Source of the DNA: Flavobacteriaceae bacterium
Lineage (GTDB): Bacteria; Bacteroidota; Bacteroidia; Flavobacteriales; Flavobacteriaceae
Assembly: GCA_016780065.1 (NCBI GenBank)
Contig: JADHML010000002.1
Span: forward strand, 32,854-96,853
Direction: 5' to 3'
DNA: 64,000 nucleotides
Part shown: piece by piece, positions 54,713-62,873 of the stretch
Numbering within the stretch: the stretch's first letter is position 1
Layout: each line of letters starts with the position of its first letter
Notes under the pieces: generated by a model
Told to the model about the DNA's origin: nothing
Databases searched by the model: none
What the model saw: only the letters and a program-made list of their open reading frames with translations
Translations under genes and position numbers: made by a program

Positions 54713-55357
54713 TTGAACGAAAATCTTCAATACAATACAAAACGATCGCGCCTTAGGATACCTGAGTATGGTCGTCACATACAAAAAATGGTAGACCAAG
54801 CGCTTCAGCTCACCAATCGAGATGAACGTAATAAAATGGCACAAGCCATCATCGGAGTGATGGGCAATCTAAACCCCCACCTACGCGATGTACCTGATTT
54901 TCAACACAAGCTTTGGGACCAGCTTTTTATAATGTCTGAATTCGAACTGGATGTAGACTCTCCTTACCCTATTCCGCTTAAAGAGGTTTTGTCTGCTCGC
55001 CCTGAGCCACTGTCATATCCTCAGAACTTCCCAAAATATCGTTTTTATGGCAACAATATAAAAACCATGATCGAGGCTGCTTTAAAATTTGAAGATGGCC
55101 AAGAGAAAGAAGCTTTGTTTTTCGTGATTGCAAATCACATGAAAAAATGTTTTCTAAACTGGAACAAAGACACGGTGGAGGACAAAGTTATTTTTGATCA
55201 CCTTTTTGAGCTTTCGGATGGTAAAATAGACCTCAGAAACGCTGATGAAACACTCTCAAACTCTGACGACTTGATTCGCTTAAGCAATAAAAGGTTTGGA
55301 AGACAGAAACCCCAAACTCATAAAAACAAAAAATTCCGTTCTAAACGTCGCAAATAG
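54713..55357 (+). CDS. DUF4290 protein
   Basis: A 214-residue soluble protein of unknown function, conserved in Bacteroidetes. LQYNTKRSRLRIPEYGRHIQ near the start and FPKYRFYGNNIKTMIEAAL in the middle identify DUF4290; the C-terminal tail is strongly basic (RFGRQKPQTHKNKKFRSKRR), suggesting nucleic-acid contact (inference). The start is TTG at 54713, right at the conserved beginning and with no better codon. Two nt before murA, so co-translated. Confidence 0.86.
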   Translation: MNENLQYNTKRSRLRIPEYGRHIQKMVDQALQLTNRDERNKMAQAIIGVMGNLNPHLRDVPDFQHKLWDQLFIMSEFELDVDSPYPIPLKEVLSARPEPLSYPQNFPKYRFYGNNIKTMIEAALKFEDGQEKEALFFVIANHMKKCFLNWNKDTVEDKVIFDHLFELSDGKIDLRNADETLSNSDDLIRLSNKRFGRQKPQTHKNKKFRSKRRK

Positions 55358-55359
55358 AT

Positions 55360-56670
55360 ATGGGGACATTTGTAGTTGAGGGCGGTCACACCCTCTCAGG
55401 ATCTATTCAGCCTCAAGGAGCAAAGAATGAAGCTTTGCAAATATTGTGTGCCGTTTTGTTGACTCCCAATCGTGTAGAAATTAGCAATGTACCTGACATT
55501 GTTGATATCAATAAATTGATAGACATTCTTACTCAATTGGGCGTGAAGGTTGATAAATTAACAGCCAACAGCTATGCATTTCAAGCCGACAACATCAATT
55601 TGGACTACCTCACTTCAGAAGCATTTAAGACTGCTGGTCGAGGTATAAGAGGGTCTATTATGTTAGTGGGTCCATTATTGGCTCGCTTTGGAAAAGGTTT
55701 TATCCCCAAGCCTGGGGGTGACAAAATTGGACGTAGACGTGTAGACACCCATTTTGAAGGTTTGATGAAGCTTGGTGCTCAGTTTCAATACGATCGAGAG
55801 GCTCATTTTTATGGTGTGACATCTCAAAATCGTCTTAAAGGTGCTTATATATTGATGGATGAGGCTTCTGTGACAGGCACTGCAAATATTGTTATGGCAG
55901 CAGCCTTGGCAGAAGGCACAACTACAATTTACAATGCTGCATGTGAGCCTTATTTACAGCAACTTTGTCATATGCTCAATCGAATGGGCGCTCAAATTTC
56001 AGGAATAGGCTCTAATATGCTTGTTATTGAAGGCGTTGAAAGTCTTTCAGGAACCCAACACCGCATCCTGCCCGATATGATTGAAATCGGTAGTTGGATA
56101 GGATTGGCTGCACTGACCAAAAGCGAATTGACCATCACTAATGTAGCTTGGGAGTATTTAGGTCAGATCCCTGCAGTCTTTCGAAAACTGGGAATTCAGA
56201 TTGAGCGTCGCGGTGATGATATGTTTATTCCAGCTCATAAAAATGGATATGAAGTACAAGATTATATAGATGGATCTATACTTACAATTGCCGATGCGCC
56301 TTGGCCTGGGTTCACTCCCGACTTGTTGAGCATTGTTCTCGTTGTTGCTACTCAAGCAAGAGGCAGTGTGTTGATTCATCAAAAAATGTTTGAAAGCCGC
56401 TTGTTTTTTGTGGACAAACTTCTCGACATGGGAGCTAAAATCATTCTCTGTGATCCTCACAGAGCTACTGTGATAGGTCATGATTTTAAATCCTCTCTCA
56501 AAGCGACAACCATGACTTCGCCCGATATTAGAGCCGGAATTTCATTGCTTATTGCTGCACTTTCTGCTAAAGGAACCAGTACCATCCATAATATTGAACA
56601 AATTGATAGGGGATACGAGCAAATCGATACCCGTCTACGTGCATTAGGTGCAAAAATCACTCGTCAGTAG
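55360..56670 (+). CDS. murA: UDP-GlcNAc 1-carboxyvinyltransferase
   Basis: A 436-residue EPSP-synthase-fold enzyme performing the first committed step of peptidoglycan synthesis. It begins FVVEGGHTLSGSIQPQGAKN with the K/N pair of MurA, and carries LPDMIEIGSWIGLAALT and the closing IDRGYEQIDTRLRALGAKI. The loop holding the fosfomycin-reactive cysteine reads PGGDKIGRRRVDTH: Asp121 replaces Cys115 of E. coli. This natural variant, known from Mycobacterium and Chlamydia, predicts fosfomycin insensitivity. Convergent 14-nt overlap with the DUF1801 gene. Confidence 0.95.
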   Translation: MGTFVVEGGHTLSGSIQPQGAKNEALQILCAVLLTPNRVEISNVPDIVDINKLIDILTQLGVKVDKLTANSYAFQADNINLDYLTSEAFKTAGRGIRGSIMLVGPLLARFGKGFIPKPGGDKIGRRRVDTHFEGLMKLGAQFQYDREAHFYGVTSQNRLKGAYILMDEASVTGTANIVMAAALAEGTTTIYNAACEPYLQQLCHMLNRMGAQISGIGSNMLVIEGVESLSGTQHRILPDMIEIGSWIGLAALTKSELTITNVAWEYLGQIPAVFRKLGIQIERRGDDMFIPAHKNGYEVQDYIDGSILTIADAPWPGFTPDLLSIVLVVATQARGSVLIHQKMFESRLFFVDKLLDMGAKIILCDPHRATVIGHDFKSSLKATTMTSPDIRAGISLLIAALSAKGTSTIHNIEQIDRGYEQIDTRLRALGAKITRQ

Positions 56671-57079
56671 ACCACATTTTAAGAGTCAATTTGGCGGCAG
56701 TCGAGATCAACGTTTCCAGTTTTTCCAAATTCACATCCTCAAGTTTTTTAACATATAAGCAGCCCTTTCCCTTTTTGTATGTGCCCAAACCTTCAAAAGG
56801 CAGCATCTTATGTTCTAAATCACACATAAGATATAGAGTAAGTGTGTGTTTGCGAGGTGCAAAACCTGACACAAACCATGTTCCTTTACGGCCACTTCTG
56901 TACTGGTATTCGTATTGACCAAAACCTATGATACGGTCTCCCCAAACCACAGGGGTTTCACGAAGGGTTTTCTTATAAAGCTCAAGTAGTTTTTGACAAT
57001 CTTGACGTTGTGTATTTTCTGAAATACTTTGGAAAACAGACAAAACAGTCTTGTTTGTAGGTTGGGTTTTATTGGACAT
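56657..57079 (-). CDS. DUF1801 domain protein
   Basis: 140 residues from the ATG at 57079; an upstream frame to 57103 would cross the palindrome and is rejected. The DUF1801 pattern is seen in ETPVVWGDRIIGFGQYEYQY, TWFVSGFAPRKHTLTLYLMC and GLGTYKKGKGCLYVKKLEDV. A small YdhG-like fold, function unknown. It lies directly after the photolyase cluster on the same strand, behind a TGTACA-type palindrome, so it may respond to the same signal (inference). Confidence 0.85.
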   Translation of the reverse strand: MSNKTQPTNKTVLSVFQSISENTQRQDCQKLLELYKKTLRETPVVWGDRIIGFGQYEYQYRSGRKGTWFVSGFAPRKHTLTLYLMCDLEHKMLPFEGLGTYKKGKGCLYVKKLEDVNLEKLETLISTAAKLTLKMWSTDE

Positions 57080-57085
57080 TGGGGG

Positions 57086-57106
57086 TTTTTGTACAATGTA
57101 CAAAAA
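57086..57106. promoter_or_regulatory. 21-bp perfect inverted repeat with TGTACA half-sites
   Basis: TTTTTGTACA (57086-57095), one central base, then its exact reverse complement (57097-57106). It sits between the TIGR03643 stop and the DUF1801 ATG, overlapping the likely promoter region. AT-rich with no GC stem, so an operator fits better than a terminator. Confidence 0.65.
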
Positions 57107-57388
57107 TTACCTTTTGGAAACTTTGTTATTACTGATTGATTTTTGGCGACTGCATTTAAATCGCTGTACATCAACATTTCTTTTTTTGCTATGTTTGGTA
57201 GCTCTGCCTTGAACACGGGCACGCCACAATCGAAAACTACTGGGTTTTAAATTGTTTCGCATCAGTTTGATTACATCTTGCTCTGAAAGGTTGAATTGAA
57301 ATTTAATCGCATCAAAAGGCGTTCGATCTTCCCAAGCCATTTCGATGATTCTGTCTATTTCGATAGTCGTTAAGGCTGGCTTTTCCAT
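57107..57388 (-). CDS. TIGR03643 family protein (DUF2805)
   Basis: 93 residues from the ATG at 57388 (a TTG three codons upstream is rejected). The sequence DRIIEMAWEDRTPFDAIKFQ, then LSEQDVIKLMRNNLKPSSFR and LWRARVQGRATKHSKKR, is TIGR03643: a small helix-turn-helix-like basic protein found next to photolyases and cryptochromes in many proteobacteria and Bacteroidetes. Last gene of the photolyase run. Possibly DNA-binding; role unproven. Confidence 0.9.
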   Translation of the reverse strand: MEKPALTTIEIDRIIEMAWEDRTPFDAIKFQFNLSEQDVIKLMRNNLKPSSFRLWRARVQGRATKHSKKRNVDVQRFKCSRQKSISNNKVSKR

Positions 57389-57409
57389 GTAAATCAACTA
57401 AGAAATTGT

Positions 57410-58942
57410 TTAAAAATTATCGGGGTTTGATAGAATTGCATAAGCACGCTCCTTAACAGCGGCAAGTTCAGGGGTTGGGATTTTTTTAAGTAAGTTTAGC
57501 ATCATTCCCATACGATTATTAGACTGAAGAAGCTCCCGTTTATCGTCCAAGAAATTCCAATACAAGCTATTAAATGGACATGCATCATCGCCTACTCTCT
57601 TTTTTTGGTTGTACACACATGATTGACAATAATCACTCATTTTGTTGATATATGACCCAGATGAAACATAAGGCTTAGTTGCAACAATGCCACCATCTGC
57701 ATATTGACTCATCCCACGTGTATTTGGCAACTGTACCCACTCTATGGCATCGGCATAAACTCCCAAGTACCAGCGATCTACCTCATCTGGGTCGGATTGT
57801 GACAACAAGGCAAAATTTCCAGTGATCATCAACCTTTGAATGTGATGTGCATAGGCGTTATCTAAGCTGTTTTTAATGCTTGTAGAAAGGCAATTCATCT
57901 TTGTTTTTCCTGTCCAATAGAAATCTGGAAGTGTGTTGTGATTGTCTAAGGCGTTCATCGATTTATAATTGGGCATTTCTTTCCAATACAATCCACGCAT
58001 ATATTCTCTCCAACCTAAAACTTGACGTACAAATCCCTCGACTTGAGCCAAACTAATTTTTTCTTTGTTTTCTCTGTATGCAGCTACTACCTGTTGAATT
58101 ACATCTAAAGGATGTAGAAGTTTTACATTCAGGCCAAAAGATATCCTGGCATGAAACAGATTGACCTCTTTAGTATGCATGGCATCTTGATAAGTGCCGA
58201 AGTGCTCCAACAAATGTTCACAAAAGTAGTTTAGTTGTGCCTGCGCCTCTTGATGATTTAAAGGGAACAAAAAGTTTTTTTCATCAAAAACACCCATCGT
58301 TTGAATACCAGATTGATCGATGATTTTTTTTAGTCTTTGGGTTTCAGTAGTTTTGGGTTGATAGGGAAGGGGTATTTCAGGAGTGCCTTTCCATTTGTTC
58401 CGGTTGTGTTTGTCAAAATTCCACGCGCCTCCTTCAGGTTGATCACCGTTCATCAATATTTGATGCTTTTTTCGCATATGGCGGTAGAAAAACTCCATGA
58501 CCATGCTTTTTTTTCCTTTGAAAAAATGAGCCAATTCATCACGACTTGTCATAAAATGCTCTGTGTCAATGGCTTTTGACGGTAATGACGTCTTTTTACA
58601 AAATGTTTTCAATTGTTCATCCAAGCGATATTCATCAGGGTATAAGTAGGAGAATGAACGGGCATTTAACATTTTGATGGTTTTTTCAAGATTTTTATCC
58701 AGTTGATGTTCATTCTCTGGATCGTCAATCGTGAAATACAGCACCATGTGGCCTTTCGATTCTAAATGCTTAGCAAATTGACGCATGGCCCCAAAAAACG
58801 CCACTACTTTTTGGATGTGATGACGTACATAGTCGGTCTCTTGCCGCATTTCATACATGACATAGCATATATCTTTATCTACCTTCGTAAACCAACTGTG
58901 GTCAGGGTTCAATTGATCGCCAATAATAAGCCTTACTTCCAT
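57410..58942 (-). CDS. FeS bacterial cryptochrome/(6-4) photolyase (FeS-BCP, PhrB-like)
   Basis: 510 residues from the ATG at 58942, one base overlapping the upstream stop (TAATG); a start at 58966 is unlikely. Family motifs include RLIIGDQLNPDHSWF, PEGGAWNFDKHNRNKW and RQVLGWREYMRGLYW. Four cysteines (C351, C439, C442, C455) match, with a one-residue offset, the 4Fe-4S ligands of Agrobacterium PhrB (C350, C438, C441, C454). PhrB repairs (6-4) photoproducts with FAD, FeS and a lumazine antenna; the same activity is inferred here. Length near PhrB's 507. Confidence 0.93.
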   Translation of the reverse strand: MEVRLIIGDQLNPDHSWFTKVDKDICYVMYEMRQETDYVRHHIQKVVAFFGAMRQFAKHLESKGHMVLYFTIDDPENEHQLDKNLEKTIKMLNARSFSYLYPDEYRLDEQLKTFCKKTSLPSKAIDTEHFMTSRDELAHFFKGKKSMVMEFFYRHMRKKHQILMNGDQPEGGAWNFDKHNRNKWKGTPEIPLPYQPKTTETQRLKKIIDQSGIQTMGVFDEKNFLFPLNHQEAQAQLNYFCEHLLEHFGTYQDAMHTKEVNLFHARISFGLNVKLLHPLDVIQQVVAAYRENKEKISLAQVEGFVRQVLGWREYMRGLYWKEMPNYKSMNALDNHNTLPDFYWTGKTKMNCLSTSIKNSLDNAYAHHIQRLMITGNFALLSQSDPDEVDRWYLGVYADAIEWVQLPNTRGMSQYADGGIVATKPYVSSGSYINKMSDYCQSCVYNQKKRVGDDACPFNSLYWNFLDDKRELLQSNNRMGMMLNLLKKIPTPELAAVKERAYAILSNPDNF

Positions 58943-60237
58943 TAAAATAGCGTGTTTTGTAACCATAAATTCTGGTACTTGCTATTGGGATCATAGCGTT
59001 CCGCTTGAAGCCGTATATTGAATACACGATCTCTTGGGTCATTACCCACGCCCGCGTTGTACATCCAGTTGCCATAATTGCTATGTACATCATAGTCAAT
59101 GAGCATAGATTCAAAATATTGTGCGCCCCAACGCCAATCAATTTTCATCTGTTTGCTTAGAAAACTAGCTACATTTTGACGGCCACGGTTGCTCATAAAC
59201 CCCGTTTTTTTCAATTCGATCATGTTGGCATTTACAAAAGGCTCATGGGTGGTCCCTTCGATCCAAGAAATGAAATCACTCTTGTTGGTGCTCCACGAAT
59301 ATAGTTTTTCTTTAATGCCTCCAATTAAAAAGAAACGATTTCTGTGCTTGAGCGATAGAAATTTGAAATAATCACGCCAGATCAGCTCAAATATGAGCCA
59401 ATAGGTTGATTGGTTTTTTTCAATCTTCCTCTCATATTCTTTAACAGACCAGTATATCTCTTTTGCAGATAAGGATCCGTTGGCAAGCCAAGGTGAAAAT
59501 TTAGAGCTATAATCGGTGCCTAGGAGTCCATTTCGAGTTTTTTTGTAATAAGAAAGTCGCTTGGATTTCCAAAAATAATCGTCTAGTCGCTCATTTGCGG
59601 CCGAGGCACCCCCCTGAAAGGGAAATGCGGTATTTGGATTTGGCTCGTGGTTTTTAAAACCTAAAGAACTCAATGAAGGGAGCCCTTGAGTGTTTTCCAA
59701 CAGATTTTCGGATAGCATAGTACTAGGTATAGGCGTACAAGGACGAATTTCAACATGTTTTTCACATGCCTTTCGGAATACGGTAAATATTTCAGGTAAG
59801 CTTTCTATCGACATCGGAATGTCATCTGGGTGAAATAGAAACTGATCGTAGTAACGATGAATAGTTACAGACTTAGGTAAGTGTTCTTCCTGTTCTTTCT
59901 CATCTCGTGTCCACTCGTGTTGTAGGTACACATCGCTTACCGTGTATTTATCACACACATCAGTCAATTCAGACAATTCGTTTGTGCTGATAAGTAAACT
60001 TATGTTGAGTTTTTGGAGTTCTGCCCTTAAATCTTTGATGCTTTCTAATAAGAACTTTGCTCTGAAGTAGCTGGTTTTTATAAAACCAAGAGGGTGCAGA
60101 TCAAACATGGATGTAGGTACAGAAACATAACCAATCACTTTTTGATGGTTGTTTACAGCTGTTGTCAAAGCTGTGTTGTCTGTAATCCGCAGGTTGTTGC
60201 GGAACCAAACTAAGGCTGTTTCTTTAGACTTCTGCAT
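58942..60237 (-). CDS. DASH-type cryptochrome/photolyase
   Basis: A 431-residue member of the CRY-DASH branch. The N-terminal antenna domain starts ALVWFRNNLRITDNTAL; the FAD domain has FELIWRDYFKFL, MIELKKTGFMSNRGRQNVAS, KQMKIDWRWGAQYFE and the DASH hallmark YDVHSNYGNWMYNAGVGNDP. CRY-DASH proteins repair CPDs in single-stranded DNA or act in light signalling. Middle of three photolyase-family genes in one run; a 118-bp gap separates it from the CPD photolyase upstream. Confidence 0.93.
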   Translation of the reverse strand: MQKSKETALVWFRNNLRITDNTALTTAVNNHQKVIGYVSVPTSMFDLHPLGFIKTSYFRAKFLLESIKDLRAELQKLNISLLISTNELSELTDVCDKYTVSDVYLQHEWTRDEKEQEEHLPKSVTIHRYYDQFLFHPDDIPMSIESLPEIFTVFRKACEKHVEIRPCTPIPSTMLSENLLENTQGLPSLSSLGFKNHEPNPNTAFPFQGGASAANERLDDYFWKSKRLSYYKKTRNGLLGTDYSSKFSPWLANGSLSAKEIYWSVKEYERKIEKNQSTYWLIFELIWRDYFKFLSLKHRNRFFLIGGIKEKLYSWSTNKSDFISWIEGTTHEPFVNANMIELKKTGFMSNRGRQNVASFLSKQMKIDWRWGAQYFESMLIDYDVHSNYGNWMYNAGVGNDPRDRVFNIRLQAERYDPNSKYQNLWLQNTLF

Positions 60238-60355
60238 TTTTTACTACAATATTGAACTTCCGTCCAGTTTTTTTCCCATTTTTTTCTCCAACTAAATGGC
60301 CGTAAACACACGACACAAACTTTAGTGGGTAAGTTTGTTTTTTTTACGCCTCGCA

Positions 60356-61654
60356 TTAGCTGATAGCGGATTTGTAAACCTCTAAACAGCGCTGACGTGC
60401 TGCTTGATGATCTACCATAGGTTTTGCGTATTTCAACGAATTTAGCTCAGGCACCCACTTCTGTATATACTCATGGTTTTTGTCAAATTTTTTGATCTGC
60501 GAAGTGGGATTAAATATTCTAAAATATGGAGCTGCATCTACTCCACATCCTGCCACCCATTGCCAGTTACCAATATTGCTCGATGATTCATAATCCAAAA
60601 GTTTTTCGGCAAAATAGGCTTCGCCCCATCGCCAGTCTATAAGTAAGTGTTTACATAAAAAACTTCCAACCAACATTCTAACTCTGTTGTGCATAAACCC
60701 TGTTTGATTCAACTCCCTCATACCTGCATCTACAAGTGGATACCCTGTGTTTCCTGAACACCATAATTTGAACTCCTTAGCGTTGTTTCGCCAAGGAATC
60801 CGATCATACTGTGGTTTAAAACTCTGGGTCTGAGTATGGGGAAAATGCCATAGAATCTGCATAAAAAATTCTCTCCATATAAGCTCTTTTAAAAAAGTAG
60901 GATTTTTTGAAGCGAGTGCTGATTGAACGGCTTTTCGTACGCTTAAACTGCCAAACCGTAAATGCATTCCGATTTTTGAGGTCCCTTCAATAGCAGGGAA
61001 ATCTCTATGCTGTTCGTAGAGATCGATTAGCTCTTTGCTGAGTCGAATCTGTGGGATGATCTGTTGATTTTTCTCAAACCCAATTTCCTCTAATGTGGGG
61101 GTTGGGGCAAGCTCGGCATCAATGAGTTTTTCCAAATGGGTTTCACTCGAATAAAACGTTAGTGTTTGATCTTCAAACAGTTTGCGCCATGCATTTGAGT
61201 AAGGTGTGTAAACTCTGTAGGGTGTTCCGTCCGATTTGACTACTTCGTTTTCTTCAAAAATGACATGATCCTTATGAGTTACAAAATCAATTTCATGATC
61301 TGATAACAATTGTTGAATTTCTTTGTCTCTCTGAATTCCATAAGGCTCATAATCTCTGTTTGTATGGACTTGATGGATGTTGTATTGCTCAACAATTTTT
61401 TTGAAAATTGTCAATGGATTGCCATGATGTACGTGAATTTTTTTGCCAGTTTTGGCTAAATGTGAATTCATCACACACAATTGATTGTGTAAAAACCCTA
61501 CCCTGGAATCATTTTTAGGAAGCTTGTTAAGAATGTTTGTGTCGAAGATGAAAATGGGTAACACAGGGAGGGATGAATTTAAAGCAGCGTATAGGCCTGC
61601 GTTGTCATTTAAACGCAAATCCCTACGAAACCAAAAAACAACCACTGAACTCAA
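60356..61654 (-). CDS. phrB: Class I-type CPD deoxyribodipyrimidine photolyase
   Basis: A 432-residue FAD photolyase repairing cyclobutane pyrimidine dimers. It opens VVVFWFRRDLRLNDNAGLYA; the FAD pocket has LKELIWREFFMQILWHFP, MRELNQTGFMHNRVRMLVGS, LLIDWRWGEAYFAEKLLDYE and NIGNWQWVAGCGVDAAPYFR. The start is TTG at 61654, one base after the SDR stop, with an in-frame GTG three codons later as alternative. Tight spacing places it in one unit with the broken SDR and SRPBCC genes. Confidence 0.93.
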   Translation of the reverse strand: MSSVVVFWFRRDLRLNDNAGLYAALNSSLPVLPIFIFDTNILNKLPKNDSRVGFLHNQLCVMNSHLAKTGKKIHVHHGNPLTIFKKIVEQYNIHQVHTNRDYEPYGIQRDKEIQQLLSDHEIDFVTHKDHVIFEENEVVKSDGTPYRVYTPYSNAWRKLFEDQTLTFYSSETHLEKLIDAELAPTPTLEEIGFEKNQQIIPQIRLSKELIDLYEQHRDFPAIEGTSKIGMHLRFGSLSVRKAVQSALASKNPTFLKELIWREFFMQILWHFPHTQTQSFKPQYDRIPWRNNAKEFKLWCSGNTGYPLVDAGMRELNQTGFMHNRVRMLVGSFLCKHLLIDWRWGEAYFAEKLLDYESSSNIGNWQWVAGCGVDAAPYFRIFNPTSQIKKFDKNHEYIQKWVPELNSLKYAKPMVDHQAARQRCLEVYKSAIS

Positions 61655-61655
61655 T

Positions 61656-62348
61656 TTAGTGCGTGTTTAGAGCCGAAATCCCACCATCCATACCAATTAC
61701 TTGGCCAGTCATCCAGCTGCTTTTTTCGCTAAGCAAAAACAGTGTCAGATCAGCAATATCTTTTGCACTTCCAATTCTTTTTAAAGGATGTCTCTGTGCA
61801 GATTTTTCAACCTTAGCTACGTTGTTTAAAAAACGATTTGCTAACGGAGTGTCTGTGATAGAGGGAGCAATTATATTCACTCGGACTTTTGGTGCCCACT
61901 CTGCAGCCAAAGACCTGCCCAAACCTTCCAAGGCTCCCTTGGATGTTGCTACACTCGCATGAAAAGGCATGCCGATTTTAACAGCAACTGTGCTGTACAA
62001 TACCACACTAGAATCAGCTGTAAACTTAGGTGATACCACATGGAGGGTTCATACCAACCCCATGACATTGATCTGGAAATCCTCTTCAAAAGCTTCGGGT
62101 TTTAGTCCTTTGAATGGACGAAGGTTGATGCTGCCAGGGCAGTACACCAAACCTGAAATCTCATCAGGCAGTTGTGAGGTGTCAAGAGTGTCAGATGTTG
62201 CATCAAAAGGGATGTGTGTGACTTCCAATCCACTAAGACTTTCTGAAGATCTCGATGCCACATAAACATTAGATTCTTTTTCTAAGAGTTTAACCGTCTC
62301 CAAACCTATGCCCGATGAACCTCCAATAATTAATGTATTCTTTTTCAT
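61656..62348 (-). pseudogene. SDR-family oxidoreductase interrupted by an in-frame stop
   Basis: Two consecutive open stretches in one frame make up a complete short-chain dehydrogenase of about 230 residues. The first (ATG at 62348) has the NAD motif TLIIGGSSGIGLETV and ends NVMGLV at a TGA (62051-62049). Codons after the stop continue the family pattern (SPKFTADSSVVLYST, then SKGALEGLGRSLAAEWAPKV and GQVIGMDGG). No frameshift is needed, only replacement of one codon. The expected catalytic Tyr of YxxxK falls at FHASVATSK, where Tyr is not seen. SDRs of this kind recur in photolyase clusters. Nonsense mutation, sequencing error or readthrough are all possible. Confidence 0.78.
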
Positions 62349-62360
62349 AATTTCAATTTT

Positions 62361-62810
62361 TTATCCAAACAACTCGTTTAATTTTTGAGTTCTGTAGCTG
62401 AATATTTGCTTTACCTTTTTTGACACAAAAAGAGCATGTGCCAGTTTTCCCAACAGACCTAGCGGGAGTTTGTAGTCTACAATGTCTATCATCTTTACGC
62501 CACCATCTGTGGGCTCAATAAAATGTTTGTGATGCCAAAATGTGTAAGGACCGAACCGCTGTTCATCAACAAAATATTTGCCTTGATCGACATGTGTAAT
62601 TTCTGTCACCCAACGGAATGGAATGCCTAAAATGGGCGTTAGTATGTATTGTATAATTTGACCAGAGAACATCTTTCGGTCTGCACCCGAAATGATGTCA
62701 AAACCCATGTAGTCTGGGGTGATGGTCTTGAGGTTTTTGGGATCAGATAAAAAATCCCAAGCTTTCTCCATGTCAATGGGTAGAATCTGCTCGCTTTTGT
62801 ATTGATACAT
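62361..62810 (-). CDS. SRPBCC-family protein of the photolyase cluster
   Basis: A 149-residue helix-grip (START/Bet v1-like) protein: SEQILPIDMEKAWDFLSDPK, then GIPFRWVTEITHVDQGKYFV and GPYTFWHHKHFIEPTDGGVK. Such SRPBCC proteins, sometimes labelled cell division inhibitor-like, recur beside photolyase and SDR genes in flavobacteria. Ligand unknown. First gene of the photolyase run, 12 nt before the SDR, with a -7 box 15 nt upstream and an inverted repeat further up. Confidence 0.87.
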   Translation of the reverse strand: MYQYKSEQILPIDMEKAWDFLSDPKNLKTITPDYMGFDIISGADRKMFSGQIIQYILTPILGIPFRWVTEITHVDQGKYFVDEQRFGPYTFWHHKHFIEPTDGGVKMIDIVDYKLPLGLLGKLAHALFVSKKVKQIFSYRTQKLNELFG

Positions 62811-62825
62811 CCAAGTGGTTTTTCA

Positions 62826-62833
62826 CAAAGGTA
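62826..62833 (-). promoter_or_regulatory. -7 box of the photolyase operon
   Basis: TACCTTTG on the minus strand, 15 nt before the SRPBCC ATG. Confidence 0.6.
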
Positions 62834-62840
62834 TCAATAA

Positions 62841-62870
62841 TGTTTAATAAAAAGTACAAAAGATTAAACA
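62841..62870. promoter_or_regulatory. Inverted repeat upstream of the photolyase operon
   Basis: TGTTTAAT (62841-62848) and its exact reverse complement (62863-62870) flank a 14-bp spacer that on the minus strand reads CTTTTGTACTTTTT. It occupies the -33 region of the operon promoter. A regulator site is the best guess. Confidence 0.55.
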
Positions 62871-62873
62871 AAA

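Noticed and set aside
60315..60345. Hairpin with an 8-bp stem followed by Ts on the plus strand, between phrB and the DASH gene
   Set aside because: The Ts follow it only on the plus strand, where no gene ends; the stem is AT-rich, so it is not a convincing terminator.
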